This document shows, piece by piece, positions 36,684-45,801 of a DNA stretch of 64,000 nt. The DNA comes from Tenacibaculum sp. 1_MG-2023. Its GTDB lineage: Bacteria > Bacteroidota > Bacteroidia > Flavobacteriales > Flavobacteriaceae. The position numbers were made by a program, and so were the translations under genes. The DNA lies in the NCBI RefSeq assembly GCF_030547425.1, contig NZ_JAUORH010000003.1, positions 180,607 to 244,606 of the forward strand. The letters are read 5' to 3'. The first letter of the stretch is position 1. Every line of letters starts with the position of its first letter. The notes below the pieces were generated by a model that searched no databases, was not told where the DNA came from, and saw only the letters and a program-made list of their open reading frames with translations.

Positions 36684-37604
36684 TTACTCTTTTAGAAAAG
36701 ACTTTTTAAACTGCTGAGGAGTAATCATTTCCATTTTTTTAAACTGTCTGTTAAAATAGCTAATGTTATTAAAACCAGATTTGTAAGCTATTTCAGAGAT
36801 TCGCAGGTTTTTAGATTGCTTTATAAGTTTTTTAGAAAATTTAATTTTTTCAGAATTTATATAATCAATAGGAGAGATTCCCAAGGTGTTTTTAAACTTT
36901 TTATGAAAATGAGATGTACTCATACAAGCCTTCTTAGCTAACAATTCTACAGTAATATCTTTATTTGTGAGGTTGTTTTTTATAAACTTAATAACCATAC
37001 CAATACGGGTGTCTGTAAGCGTGCCAGAAGGATCATTTAAAATAAAAGCTTTAGCCTTAGTTTGTAATAATCTCACAATAAGTTCTTGAATCATTAAATC
37101 AAGAAGAATGTCTTTAGATTTGTTTTGATCGGTAAACGTATGTACCAAACGTCCAACTAAATGATTAATATCCGTATTATGAACAAGGTGAGAAGAAGTT
37201 TCGTTTAATTTCCAATTATTGTTTTCGCGCTCTATAGTAACATTGTGATTAAACTTATCTACTATCTCATCAATCTTATCAGAGTCAATACCTAAAGCCA
37301 AACATTGAGTGGGATTGTCTTTTTCAGCCAAGGGAAAATCTATAACCATTTCTTTATTAGTTGGCATTACCACAGATTCACCAGGGAAAAAATCAAAAGG
37401 TTCCATACCTTCTAAATGCATTACTTTTTTTCCAGTGAGCATACTTGCAATCACAGGAAAATCAAAAGTCAAAGAGACTTGTTCAGCACTTTTATGAGTC
37501 TCAAAAATATTTAACTCAGCATATTCAGCATTATACGTAGTTCTGTTCTCTATTAAAGTAGTAAGTTTTCTACTTTCTTTATGTCGACTTAATAAATGGT
37601 TCAT
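36684..37604 (-). CDS. AraC family transcriptional regulator
   Basis: A 306-aa regulator. The C-terminal third has two helix-turn-helix units: ITVELLAKKACMSTSHFHKKFKNTLGISPIDYI and LRISEIAYKSGFNNISYFNRQFKKMEMITPQQFK. The N-terminal part (SLTFDFPVIASMLTGKKVMHL, FDFFPGESVVMPTNKEMVIDFP) is a cupin-like AraC_N sensor domain. It is divergent from the aldehyde dehydrogenase gene across a 202-base gap, so it most likely regulates that operon, with an aldehyde or alcohol as signal (inference). Confidence 0.93.
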   Translation of the reverse strand: MNHLLSRHKESRKLTTLIENRTTYNAEYAELNIFETHKSAEQVSLTFDFPVIASMLTGKKVMHLEGMEPFDFFPGESVVMPTNKEMVIDFPLAEKDNPTQCLALGIDSDKIDEIVDKFNHNVTIERENNNWKLNETSSHLVHNTDINHLVGRLVHTFTDQNKSKDILLDLMIQELIVRLLQTKAKAFILNDPSGTLTDTRIGMVIKFIKNNLTNKDITVELLAKKACMSTSHFHKKFKNTLGISPIDYINSEKIKFSKKLIKQSKNLRISEIAYKSGFNNISYFNRQFKKMEMITPQQFKKSFLKE

Positions 37605-37747
37605 AAATCAATAGTACAAAAATCTATTTATCCTTTTTTTGAGATAATAGATATGTGTTACAATTTAATAAATACGTTCAATATATTGACTATATGATAT
37701 TTTAATTTTACAAAAATTACGAAATATTCATTTTTTATACAAGTTGA

Positions 37748-37776
37748 TTGTAGAAGTGTTATTTCGGGTAAATTAG
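37748..37776 (+). promoter_or_regulatory. Candidate promoter of the aldehyde dehydrogenase gene
   Basis: TTG (37748-37750), 18 bases, TAAATTAG (37769-37776), a partial match to the Bacteroidetes consensus, about 30 bases before the ATG. The weak -7 fits activator dependence. Confidence 0.45.
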
Positions 37777-37806
37777 TTTAAGTAAAGAACAAAAATACAA
37801 AGTTTT

Positions 37807-39306
37807 ATGAGTTACACGAAACCAAAATTTAAAGACAGCTATGCAAATTTTATTAATGGAAAGTTTGTGTCTCCCTTGGGTGGAGAATATTTTGAAAACA
37901 AATCTCCAGTTGATAATAGTATCATAGCAAAATATCCAAGATCACAAAAAGAAGATATAGAATTAGCTTTAGATGCAGCAAATACAGCAAAGGAAAGTTG
38001 GGGCAACACATCAGCAGCAGAACGAGCTTCATTGCTAAATAAAGTAGCAGATATAATTGAAGCAAATTTAGAAGAGTTTGCATTAGTAGAAACCTGTGAT
38101 AATGGAAAACCAATACGAGAAACATTAAATGCTGATGTTCCTTTGGCAGTAGATCATTGGCGCTATTTTGCTGCAGCCATTAGAGCAGAAGAAGGAAGTG
38201 CAACAGAGCTTGATCAAAATACTTTATCAATGAACATTAAAGAACCTTTGGGAGTTGTGGGGCAAATTATTCCTTGGAACTTTCCTCTTTTAATGTTATC
38301 GTGGAAGTTGCCACCAGCATTAGCTACAGGTAACTGTGTAATATTAAAACCCGCAGAACAAACTCCGTCATCAGCAACATTGTTAATGGAAAAAATAGCC
38401 GATGTTTTTCCTCCAGGAGTTATTAATGTAGTTCATGGTTTTGGTCCAGAAGCAGGAAAACCATTGGCATCAAGCCCAAGAATAGATAAAGTAGCATTTA
38501 CAGGAGAAACTACTACAGGACAGTTAATAATGCAGTATGCTTCTAAAAACTTAAATCCAGTTACGATGGAGTTAGGAGGTAAGTCTCCAAATATCTTCTT
38601 TAATAGTGTAATGGATGAAGACGATGCATTTTTAGATAAAGCAATTGAAGGAGCAGTGTTATTTGCTTTTAATCAAGGAGAAGTTTGTACCTGTCCTTCA
38701 CGCATTTTAGTACAAGAAGACATCTATGATAAGTTTATGGAGCGAGTGGTGGCAAGAACAGAAGCAATTGTACAAAAAAGTCCGTATGATGTAAACACAA
38801 TGGTAGGAGCACAAGCATCAAATGATCAATATGAAAAAATTCAAGCGTATATTAAAATAGGAAAAGAAGAAGGAGCGAAAGTGCTATGTGGAGGAGAAGC
38901 TAATACACTAGAAGGAGAGTTGGCAAATGGATTTTATATTAAACCAACTATTCTAGAAGGACACAATAAGATGCGTGTATTTCAAGAGGAAATTTTTGGG
39001 CCTGTAGTGTGTGTGACAAAGTTTAAAGATGAAGCAGAAGCGCTAGAAATAGCAAATGATACCATGTACGGATTAGGAGCAGGAGTGTGGACACGAGATG
39101 CACATCAGCTATATCAAATTCCTAGAGCAATTAAAGCAGGGAGAGTTTGGGTAAATTGCTATCATGCTTATCCAGCGCACGCACCATTTGGAGGATATAA
39201 AAAATCAGGATTTGGTAGGGAAAACCACTTAATGATGATGGATTACTATCGCCAGACTAAAAACATGTTGATATCGTATGATAAAAACAAGTTAGGGTTC
39301 TTTTAG
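37807..39306 (+). CDS. Aldehyde dehydrogenase (acetaldehyde type, NAD+-dependent)
   Basis: A 499-aa enzyme oxidising an aldehyde to the acid. The coenzyme motif is [20 protein letters not shown], then [20 protein letters not shown] with the catalytic Glu, and [12 protein letters not shown] with the catalytic Cys. The C-terminal [20 protein letters not shown] is typical of the ExaC/AldA group that acts on acetaldehyde. It is followed by DUF779 and then acs, a set that converts acetaldehyde to acetyl-CoA. The AraC gene faces it. Confidence 0.95.
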   Translation: MSYTKPKFKDSYANFINGKFVSPLGGEYFENKSPVDNSIIAKYPRSQKEDIELALDAANTAKESWGNTSAAERASLLNKVADIIEANLEEFALVETCDNGKPIRETLNADVPLAVDHWRYFAAAIRAEEGSATELDQNTLSMNIKEPLGVVGQIIPWNFPLLMLSWKLPPALATGNCVILKPAEQTPSSATLLMEKIADVFPPGVINVVHGFGPEAGKPLASSPRIDKVAFTGETTTGQLIMQYASKNLNPVTMELGGKSPNIFFNSVMDEDDAFLDKAIEGAVLFAFNQGEVCTCPSRILVQEDIYDKFMERVVARTEAIVQKSPYDVNTMVGAQASNDQYEKIQAYIKIGKEEGAKVLCGGEANTLEGELANGFYIKPTILEGHNKMRVFQEEIFGPVVCVTKFKDEAEALEIANDTMYGLGAGVWTRDAHQLYQIPRAIKAGRVWVNCYHAYPAHAPFGGYKKSGFGRENHLMMMDYYRQTKNMLISYDKNKLGFF

Positions 39307-39311
39307 TTGTT

Positions 39312-39347
39312 TGAAAATACTGGGCTGATATAGGTCTAGTATTTTAT
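39312..39347 (+). terminator. Possible weak terminator after aldehyde dehydrogenase
   Basis: Eight-base arms AAAATACT and AGTATTTT around a 16-base loop. The hairpin is A/T-rich and the T tract is short, so it may only attenuate into the DUF779 gene. Confidence 0.35.
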
Positions 39348-39364
39348 AATTTAAAAAATATAAT

Positions 39365-39706
39365 ATGCAAAGAGTAGCAATAACAGATGCAGCAAAAGAA
39401 ATAGTTGAAATACTAAAAAAGCAACATGGCGAATTAATTTTTCATCAAAGTGGAGGGTGTTGTGATGGATCATCACCAATGATTTTTCCTAAAGATGAAA
39501 TGTATTTAGATGAAAGTGATATTCTGTTAGGAGTGTTAGATGAAGTCCCCTTTTATATGAATAAAGATCAATATGAATATTGGAAGCATACGCACTTAAC
39601 CATTGATGTAACTGAAGGAAGAGGAGCAAGTTTTTCATTAGAAATTCCTTTAGGAGTTCGTTTCATTACACATTCACGTTTATTGCAACAAGAAGATGAA
39701 AGTTAG
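39365..39706 (+). CDS. DUF779 domain protein
   Basis: A 113-aa protein. The conserved family core is LIFHQSGGCCDGSSPMIFP, with paired Cys residues, followed by the Tyr/Trp-rich FYMNKDQYEYWKHTHLTIDV and a C-terminal GRGASFSLEIPLGVRFIT. DUF779 genes are regularly found next to aldehyde dehydrogenase genes; the Cys pair suggests metal binding or redox handling, but no activity is established. It lies 58 bases after the dehydrogenase and is probably co-transcribed. Confidence 0.92.
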   Translation: MQRVAITDAAKEIVEILKKQHGELIFHQSGGCCDGSSPMIFPKDEMYLDESDILLGVLDEVPFYMNKDQYEYWKHTHLTIDVTEGRGASFSLEIPLGVRFITHSRLLQQEDES

Positions 39707-39735
39707 TATATGTTTTAAGAAGAAGAATTAATAAG

Positions 39736-39778
39736 TTGATAAACAATTAAAAATGATTTATTTTAGTAGCTTAAGCTA
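39736..39778 (+). promoter_or_regulatory. Candidate acs promoter with a start-site palindrome
   Basis: TTG (39736-39738), 20 bases, TATTTTAG (39759-39766; one mismatch to TAnnTTTG). Immediately after it is the perfect 12-base palindrome TAGCTTAAGCTA (39767-39778), sitting at the predicted transcription start, a repressor-like position. The acs ATG follows at 39798. Confidence 0.45.
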
Positions 39779-39797
39779 AAATAAAAGAAGTATAAGA

Positions 39798-41705
39798 ATG
39801 AGTAACTATCACGTAAAAACATTAGAAGAATATTTTCAAGTATATAGAAAATCAGTAAGAAATCCAGAATTATTTTGGGAAGAAATAGCAGAAGAACACT
39901 TTGTTTGGAGAAAAAAATGGAACACCGTTTTAGACTATGATTTTGAGAAAGCTAAATTCAAATGGTTTGAAGGAGCAAAGCTGAACATTACAGAAAATTG
40001 TATTGATCGTCATTTACATATCAGAGGAGATAAAACTGCTATTTTATTTGAGCCTAATAATCCTAAAGAAGAGGCTCAACATATCTCTTACAAAGAACTG
40101 CACAAACGTGTTTGTAAGTTTGCTAATGTTTTAAAAGACCACGGAATTAAGAAAGGAGATAGAGTTTGTATTTACTTACCAATGATTCCAGAATTAGCTA
40201 TTTCGGTTTTAGCTTGCGCACGAATCGGAGCAGTACACTCAGTTGTTTTTGCAGGATTTTCATCAACAGCATTAGCAACGAGAATTAATGATTGCGAAGC
40301 AAAAATGGTAATTACTTCAGATGGTTCTTACAGAGGGACAAAAACTATTGATTTAAAGAGTATTGTAGATGAAGCATTAGAAGGTTGTTCTACTATAGAA
40401 AATGTATTAGTTGTTAAAAGAATTAATTCAGATATTCAATTAAAAGAAGGACGAGATAAGTGGTTAGCACCTTTATTAGAAGAAGCTTATCAAGATTGTG
40501 TTCCAGAGATTATGGATGCTGAAGATCCATTATTCATTTTATACACTTCTGGTTCAACAGGAAGTCCAAAAGGGATGTTACATACTACAGCGGGTTACAT
40601 GGTGTACACAGCATATACGTTTAAAAATGTATTTAATTATAAAGAAAATGATGTGTATTGGTGTACCGCAGATATTGGTTGGATTACAGGACATAGTTAT
40701 ATTGTGTATGGTCCGTTAGCAAACGGAGCAACAACTGTAATGTTTGAAGGTGTTCCTAGCTATCCAGATTTCGGTCGTTTTTGGGAAATTGTAGAGAAGC
40801 ACAATATAAATCAATTTTATACAGCGCCTACAGCAATTAGAGCGTTAGCAAAAGAGAACTTAGAATTTGTTGATAGCCATAATCTTTCATCCGTAAAAGT
40901 GTTAGGAACGGTAGGAGAGCCTATAAATGAAGAAGCATGGCACTGGTATAATGATAATGTAGGAAAAAAGAAAAGTCCAATTGTAGATACTTGGTGGCAA
41001 ACAGAAACTGGCGGGATCATGATTTCTCCTTTACCTTATATCACTCCAACAAAACCAACTTACGCAACATTGCCTTTACCAGGAATTCAAATAGCGTTGA
41101 TGGACGAAAATGGAAAAGAAGTAAAAGGAAATCAGGTTGATGGAAGATTATGTATAAAATATCCTTGGCCATCTATGGCAAGAACTATTTGGGGGAATCA
41201 TCAGCGTTATAAAGAAACATATTTCTCTGCATTTGATGCTATGTATTTTACAGGTGATGGAGCACTTCGTGATGAGGTAGGCTATTACCGAATTACAGGT
41301 AGGGTAGATGATGTAATTATTGTTTCAGGGCACAATTTAGGAACTGCACCTATAGAAGATGCCGTTAATGAGCATCCTGCAGTTGCTGAAAGTGCTATAG
41401 TTGGTTTTCCACACGAAGTAAAAGGAAACGCTTTATATGGTTATGTGATTTTGAAAGAAACAGGAGAGGTAAGAAATCAAGATAACTTACGTAAAGAGAT
41501 AAATCAAATTATTACGGAGCATATCGGTCCGATAGCGAAGTTAGATAAAATTCAGTTCACGGCAGGACTGCCTAAAACACGCTCAGGAAAAATTATGCGT
41601 CGTATTCTTCGAAAAATTGCACATAATGAATTAGATAATTTAGGAGATGTTTCTACACTCTTAAATCCTGAAGTGGTACAGAGTATAATTGATAACAAAT
41701 TATAA
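39798..41705 (+). CDS. acs: Acetyl-CoA synthetase (AMP-forming)
   Basis: A 635-aa enzyme activating acetate to acetyl-CoA with ATP. The P-loop-like AMP motif YTSGSTGSPKGMLHT, WWQTETGG, YRITGRVDD and the C-terminal lysine motif TRSGKIMRRILRKI (the Lys normally controlled by acetylation) are all intact. The N-terminal 'WEEIAEEHFVWRKKW' block is typical of Acs rather than of propionyl-CoA synthetase. It lies downstream of the aldehyde dehydrogenase and DUF779 genes and completes aldehyde to acetyl-CoA conversion. Confidence 0.97.
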   Translation: MSNYHVKTLEEYFQVYRKSVRNPELFWEEIAEEHFVWRKKWNTVLDYDFEKAKFKWFEGAKLNITENCIDRHLHIRGDKTAILFEPNNPKEEAQHISYKELHKRVCKFANVLKDHGIKKGDRVCIYLPMIPELAISVLACARIGAVHSVVFAGFSSTALATRINDCEAKMVITSDGSYRGTKTIDLKSIVDEALEGCSTIENVLVVKRINSDIQLKEGRDKWLAPLLEEAYQDCVPEIMDAEDPLFILYTSGSTGSPKGMLHTTAGYMVYTAYTFKNVFNYKENDVYWCTADIGWITGHSYIVYGPLANGATTVMFEGVPSYPDFGRFWEIVEKHNINQFYTAPTAIRALAKENLEFVDSHNLSSVKVLGTVGEPINEEAWHWYNDNVGKKKSPIVDTWWQTETGGIMISPLPYITPTKPTYATLPLPGIQIALMDENGKEVKGNQVDGRLCIKYPWPSMARTIWGNHQRYKETYFSAFDAMYFTGDGALRDEVGYYRITGRVDDVIIVSGHNLGTAPIEDAVNEHPAVAESAIVGFPHEVKGNALYGYVILKETGEVRNQDNLRKEINQIITEHIGPIAKLDKIQFTAGLPKTRSGKIMRRILRKIAHNELDNLGDVSTLLNPEVVQSIIDNKL

Positions 41706-41707
41706 AA

Positions 41708-41742
41708 TAAAGAAAAGGGTTCTTATAAGAACCCTTTTTCTT
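41708..41742. terminator. Bidirectional terminator between acs and the response regulator
   Basis: Stem GAAAAGGGTTCTTA with its complement, TAAGAACCCTTTTC, over a minimal loop, with T residues on the plus strand. The stem includes the stop and last codons of the minus-strand response regulator. Confidence 0.8.
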
Positions 41743-42406
41743 TTGCTATTAAAATCAAATCACGATCATCAGAATTATCAACCTCAAATATTTTAGCCAT
41801 TTGTCGTTTTCTTTTTTGTACAGCAGCTAATGATAAGGGTAGGATGTTGGGTAGTTTATTTACACGATTACCAATAGATAATTCATATAAAATCTTTCGA
41901 TCTAAATCATCTAAAAAATACTCATTGGATACTTGGCTTCTAAGCATTTTCATTACCGTTTTACTGTAGTAAGGAGGGTCGTTAAGTACTTCTTCAATAG
42001 CATGAACTAACTCTACCGGGGTAATGTCATTTTTAACTAAGAAACCATCGGGGTTTACGTTTTTTAAAATACTATGTACTCGATAATTATCGTTAAAAGT
42101 AGTGGAGATAATAATTTTAGACTCAGGTAGTTTTTCGTTTATAATCAAGCCTAAATCTTCACCAGATAAAATGCCTTTTTCTTCCATAGGAGGGAGGCTA
42201 ATATCTAAAAAAATAATATCAATAGATCGGTTAGAAGAAGAATACGTTTCTATAATTTCATCGGCAGCACCACAGTTATTTGCTATTTGAATATGAAAAG
42301 AAATATTTTCATTTTGACTTTCAATATAAGCGAAAGCACTTTTGTAGGCTTCTGATATTAAAGGGTGATCGTCAATTATTAAAGCATTATACTTTTTACT
42401 TTCCAT
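41723..42406 (-). CDS. Response regulator transcription factor
   Basis: A 227-aa two-component response regulator. Receiver domain: ALIIDDHPLISE with acidic Asp12/Asp13, phospho-acceptor Asp68 in FLDISLPP, and the late Lys in FLVKNDITP. The C-terminal 60 residues (FLDDLDRKILYELSIGNRVNKLPNILPLSLAAVQKRKRQMAKIF) look like a divergent LuxR/NarL-type helix-turn-helix. The start overlaps the stop of the sensor kinase gene by 11 bases, so the two form a cognate pair. Confidence 0.92.
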   Translation of the reverse strand: MESKKYNALIIDDHPLISEAYKSAFAYIESQNENISFHIQIANNCGAADEIIETYSSSNRSIDIIFLDISLPPMEEKGILSGEDLGLIINEKLPESKIIISTTFNDNYRVHSILKNVNPDGFLVKNDITPVELVHAIEEVLNDPPYYSKTVMKMLRSQVSNEYFLDDLDRKILYELSIGNRVNKLPNILPLSLAAVQKRKRQMAKIFEVDNSDDRDLILIAKEKGFL

Positions 42407-44405
42407 TTTTAGTATTAAAAGGGGTTATAATAACAAGTGTAGTTCCTTGGTTTTCTTTAGAGATAAATTCCAAAGTACCACCTAGTTTTTGTACCCTTGC
42501 TGTAATATTTTTTATTCCAATTCCCTTTTTCTTTTTCTCGGCATTAAAACCAATTCCGTCATCTTTTAACGAAATAATGAGCTCTTCTTTCTTAAAAGAA
42601 GCGTCTAAGGTAACATTTTTTGCCTTAGCATGCTTTATAATATTTTGTAAAGCTTCTTGAATAATGCGGTATACGTTAGCTTTGGTAACCTCGTTAATTT
42701 CGTTCCATGGAATGGTTTTATCAAAGTTAAACTTATAAGAAAAATTACCAATAGTACTTCTATCTTTTAAAAGTTGTGTTAAGATAGATGTAAAGTTAAT
42801 ATTTGAACTATCAAAATTATCGCTTAACCTGTGGGAAACATCTCTAATTTCTTTTTCTATCTCTTGTAACTCATCTAAAAAAGCTTGGTGTTTTTCTTGA
42901 GTTTCGGGTTTCATTTGCATAGCTAAAAAACCAAGGTTTACCCGAGTACCGAAAAGTTTTCCTAAAACACCATCATGAAGTTCTGCTGAAATACGATTAC
43001 GTTCGTTAACACGTTCTTCTTCTAATTTAGCTTGCTGTTGTAGTGTTAGTACATATACTTCTTCATTCGCTTTTTGTTGTTCCGCTTCTAGTTTTAATTT
43101 TTCATTTTTTACTTTTTGTACACGTAAAAAATATAGTAAGCTAAGAACTAATAAACCAGCGAAACTAGTTACTAGAATCCATACACGTTGTTGACTTAAC
43201 CGCTCGGTTTCTTCAATGTATTCATCTGTTTCAAACTCAATTCGTGTAAACTTATTTTGTATTCTTCGTTCAGCACTAATTAAGCTGTCGTTAAACACAA
43301 TGTAGCGATCTAAGTATTTTTTAGAATTTTGTTTGTCTAAGTTGGCGAGTTGTTGTAAAGTAGTTAAATAATCTCCTCCATTTTTTAACTCTTTAGCTAA
43401 TAAATTAGCTTCTTTAGCATATTGCAGCGCCTTAGTGGTGTCTTTGGTGTGTTTATAATAATCTGAAATATGGATTTTTGAAGTTAAAATATCAGTTTTA
43501 TCACCTAGGCTATCTCTTATAGTCAAAGCTTTAAAGAAATCCTTCTTAATATTAGAAGTGTCATTAATTAAAAGTTTACAATGAGCTCTATTACTAAGTG
43601 CTCTTACCTTATTGGTAATATTAATACTTTTCTTTAAGTCAATATTATAATATTTTAAAGCAGATTTATAATTTTCCTTTATTTTGTGTATATTGGCGAT
43701 GTTATTATAGGTACCTAAATAAACATTTTCTTTGTTTTTTAACTTAGAAAGGTATTCAAGTGATTTATTATAATAAAATAAAGCCTTATCATACTCTCTG
43801 ATATCAGCTTGCAGTAAAGCAAGTTGATTGTAAGAAAAGTAAAGGTTTTTATTTTTGTTTAAATTCTTAAAAATTTCAATGGCTTTTATAATAGATATTT
43901 CACTGCCATAAAAGTCTCTGTATCTACCCTTGATATGAGCCATTCCGTATAGCATCTTTCCTCTTTCATATTTAAAACCTCCTTTATCAAAAGCTTCATA
44001 ACCTTTATTGAAATGATAATAAGCTTTAGGGTAATCTTGTTTTCTTACATAATACGTAGCAAAATTCCAATAAGCATCACCTAAAGCATAATAGTCTTTT
44101 TGAGTCTGGGAGATCTCTATAGCTTTATGATTTACTTTTTTAAATAAAGAAGTATCTTTTAGTTTATAATATTCATAAGCAATAGAACTTAAATCTAGAG
44201 ATCTTTTCAAGTTGTTGTTTAAAATATATTGATATGATTTAAAAAGTAGGTTTTTTCTATTATCAATATCTAGTTTTTTATTTTTTGATTTATTAATCCA
44301 AATATTAATACTATCCCTTTGAATAAGAGAAGTATTTAAGTTGTAGCCAAAACAATTTTTAGAGAATATAATAAACAAAAAAAATAGAGTACTTTTTTTT
44401 ACCAT
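42396..44405 (-). CDS. TPR sensor histidine kinase (HisKA_3 type)
   Basis: A 669-aa membrane kinase. A signal-like N-terminus (LFFLFIIFSKNCFGYN) leads into a periplasmic array of tetratricopeptide repeats (about 40-370; ALGDAYWNFATYYVRKQDYPKAYYHFNKG is one, with interior W/Y/A pattern). One membrane span follows (about 406-428), a coiled coil rich in Glu/Gln, then the HisKA_3 box RNRISAELHDGVLG with His477, and a HATPase with IIQEALQNIIKHAKAKN and DDGIGF...KGIGIKNI. Co-transcribed with the response regulator. Input signal unknown. Confidence 0.94.
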   Translation of the reverse strand: MVKKSTLFFLFIIFSKNCFGYNLNTSLIQRDSINIWINKSKNKKLDIDNRKNLLFKSYQYILNNNLKRSLDLSSIAYEYYKLKDTSLFKKVNHKAIEISQTQKDYYALGDAYWNFATYYVRKQDYPKAYYHFNKGYEAFDKGGFKYERGKMLYGMAHIKGRYRDFYGSEISIIKAIEIFKNLNKNKNLYFSYNQLALLQADIREYDKALFYYNKSLEYLSKLKNKENVYLGTYNNIANIHKIKENYKSALKYYNIDLKKSINITNKVRALSNRAHCKLLINDTSNIKKDFFKALTIRDSLGDKTDILTSKIHISDYYKHTKDTTKALQYAKEANLLAKELKNGGDYLTTLQQLANLDKQNSKKYLDRYIVFNDSLISAERRIQNKFTRIEFETDEYIEETERLSQQRVWILVTSFAGLLVLSLLYFLRVQKVKNEKLKLEAEQQKANEEVYVLTLQQQAKLEEERVNERNRISAELHDGVLGKLFGTRVNLGFLAMQMKPETQEKHQAFLDELQEIEKEIRDVSHRLSDNFDSSNINFTSILTQLLKDRSTIGNFSYKFNFDKTIPWNEINEVTKANVYRIIQEALQNIIKHAKAKNVTLDASFKKEELIISLKDDGIGFNAEKKKKGIGIKNITARVQKLGGTLEFISKENQGTTLVIITPFNTKNGK

Positions 44406-44440
44406 CTTAATTTTATGTAGAAAAGCAAATCTAAAAAAAA

Positions 44441-44466
44441 AAGCCTTTAACTCTTGTTAAAGGCTT
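44441..44466 (-). terminator. Terminator after the small lipoprotein gene
   Basis: Stem AAGCCTTTAAC with its complement and a five-base loop, followed on the minus strand by ten T residues. It also sits just upstream of the sensor kinase start at 44405, insulating that operon. Confidence 0.88.
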
Positions 44467-44482
44467 GGTTTATTAATAAAGG

Positions 44483-44695
44483 TTAGTTTCCTTTACCGCC
44501 ATCATTACCGCTACCATCACTACCACCTGTATCTCCGTCTACGGGAGGGTAGATAGGTTCATCTACATTGATAGAATTAACTAATTCTGTTTGGTTAACA
44601 GTGTTGTTTGGTACAATATCTTCTGTTAAGTCTGTACAACTTGTAGTTAACAAAAATAACGTGCTTATTAGTAGTGTAAATTTTAAAGTTCTCAT
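44483..44695 (-). CDS. Small Gly/Asp-rich lipoprotein
   Basis: A 70-aa protein: a lipoprotein signal peptide ending in the lipobox TTSC (Cys20), then an acidic segment (DLTEDIVPNNTVNQTELV) and a C-terminal tail rich in Gly, Ser and Asp (DGDTGGSDGSGNDGGKGN). It would be anchored in a membrane with the tail exposed. No family recognised. It has its own terminator and lies directly before the TPR kinase operon, so a link with that sensor is possible but unproven. Confidence 0.8.
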   Translation of the reverse strand: MRTLKFTLLISTLFLLTTSCTDLTEDIVPNNTVNQTELVNSINVDEPIYPPVDGDTGGSDGSGNDGGKGN

Positions 44696-44975
44696 AATTT
44701 CAATTTTTAAATTTTGACAATAGTTTTCCTAGCCGCATGTGCAGCTCGTATAGCATCGAAATAAATTTTCGTGTGTATTACTTCATTTTAAAAATGAGGC
44801 AATAGTCATCTAACCCAAGTGTTTGGGTAGTAGGTAGAATTAAATTGATTGAAACATCAATTCATGAAGATGCGTTACTACTAAGGCCTATTGAGTACAA
44901 CAGACTTCAGGGAATTCTACTTTGTCATAAAGGAAGCGTTTGCAATTTTGAGGTGAACGCTAGTTGATGTTGATT

Positions 44976-45083
44976 CTAAAATAGTGACATCATTATAAAT
45001 AATGAATGTAATTTTAGTAAGCGTTCTTGTTGAATGAGTAAACGTCCTTTTTCATTTAGTATGTGCAATTTTAATGTTTTCAT
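44976..45083 (-). CDS. Tiny ORF of 35 codons, uncertain
   Basis: Peptide begins MKTLKLHILNEKGRLLI and ends LFIMMSLF; basic start and hydrophobic end. A purine-rich AAGGAGA lies about 20 bases upstream. It begins similarly to the ORF at 45667-45801 (MKKMNLHIAQ), sharing the pattern MKxxxLHI. No downstream terminator of quality is seen, so coding status is doubtful. Confidence 0.3.
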   Translation of the reverse strand: MKTLKLHILNEKGRLLIQQERLLKLHSLFIMMSLF

Positions 45084-45128
45084 AGCATTTATTTTGTCTC
45101 CTTAATATAGTGAAAAAAAACGAATTAT

Positions 45129-45144
45129 ACAAGTTTTAACTTGT
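45129..45144. repeat. Inverted repeat upstream of the 35-codon ORF
   Basis: ACAAGTT-TT-AACTTGT, a perfect seven-base-arm palindrome about 45 bases before the tiny ORF start at 45083. It could be an operator or just an A/T-rich hairpin. Confidence 0.5.
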
Positions 45145-45166
45145 TGAAAATGTGTTTTTAATAAAA

Positions 45167-45194
45167 AAAAGCGTCTTTTTTAAAAAGACGCTTT
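45167..45194 (-). terminator. Terminator of the 38-codon unit
   Basis: Stem AAAAGCGTCTTTTT with its complement AAAAAGACGCTTTT and a tiny loop, followed on the minus strand by T residues. It lies 29 bases beyond the ORF stop at 45223. Confidence 0.82.
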
Positions 45195-45222
45195 TGTGTT
45201 GTATATAAGTGTAGAATAATTG

Positions 45223-45339
45223 CTAATTCCTCATTAAATATTTTGCTCCACAATAAACATCCTTGTCTTTTTTTGCTCTGTAACCAGCTCCTTTTCTGTA
45301 AGCTAAGCTGATACTTCTGTTTATGTTAGTTAATACCAT
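45223..45339 (-). CDS. Small basic protein of 38 aa
   Basis: Peptide MVLTNINRSISLAYRKGAGY..., continuing with a Lys/Asp-rich stretch and ending VYCGAKYLMRN, 38 residues, strongly basic, one Cys. It sits inside a complete miniature transcription unit: a consensus promoter at 45398-45427, a leader of about 50 bases, the ORF, and an intrinsic terminator. No family recognised. A small regulatory RNA carrying an accidental frame is the alternative. Confidence 0.5.
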   Translation of the reverse strand: MVLTNINRSISLAYRKGAGYRAKKDKDVYCGAKYLMRN

Positions 45340-45397
45340 CGTTTTAAATTTTTATTTATTAATAATACCAATTAAGTATATCTTAATAAGTATGGTA

Positions 45398-45427
45398 CAA
45401 ATATACGAAATTTTTACAATAAAACAA
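45398..45427 (-). promoter_or_regulatory. Promoter of the 38-codon unit
   Basis: On the minus strand TTG (45427-45425), 19 bases, TATATTTG (45405-45398), a perfect match to the Bacteroidetes consensus. Predicted start near 45391. Confidence 0.72.
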
Positions 45428-45617
45428 GTGTTTTTTTAATTTAAATTACTGTAAATCAGTTAATTATGTTGTTTTTAGAGTAAAAGAGGGCTGTCCGGAT
45501 AATATCCAGATAACTAGTAGTTTTTTAACGTTTTGTACGTTAGTAGCTTAGAGTTCAATTAAGAGTTTTTAGTATGTTTTAAATTAAAATTTCATTTTTC
45601 AAAAAAAAAATATAAAA

Positions 45618-45645
45618 AAAGCGTCCAAAATTAATTGGACGCTTT
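45618..45645 (-). terminator. Terminator of the 44-codon unit
   Basis: Stem AAAGCGTCCAA with TTGGACGCTTT and a six-base loop, followed on the minus strand by T residues. Its outer arm AAAGCGTC matches that of the terminator at 45167-45194. Confidence 0.82.
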
Positions 45646-45666
45646 GTATATCATTAGTTTTTATAA

Positions 45667-45801
45667 TCAAATCATATTTGAGTTTTCATTATAATTAACA
45701 TACAACGTCCTGTTTCGAAAGATTCCTTCATCAGGATTCCCACGAAAACTACATGTTAAGCTTACAAGCTCTTGTGCTATATGTAAATTCATTTTTTTCA
45801 T
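45667..45801 (-). CDS. Small protein of 44 aa
   Basis: Peptide begins MKKMNLHIAQELVSLTCSFR and ends YNENSNMI, one Cys. A TATATTTG element (45815-45808, minus strand) matching TAnnTTTG is only seven bases before the ATG, so the transcript would be nearly leaderless, or translation may begin at the second Met. A strong terminator follows the stop. No family recognised; the same caution about a non-coding RNA applies. Confidence 0.42.
   Translation of the reverse strand: MKKMNLHIAQELVSLTCSFRGNPDEGIFRNRTLYVNYNENSNMI

Noticed and set aside
44700..44960. Degraded gene in the region beside the small lipoprotein
   Set aside because: Translation of all frames by eye gave only short pieces with no recognisable family, so no pseudogene is claimed.
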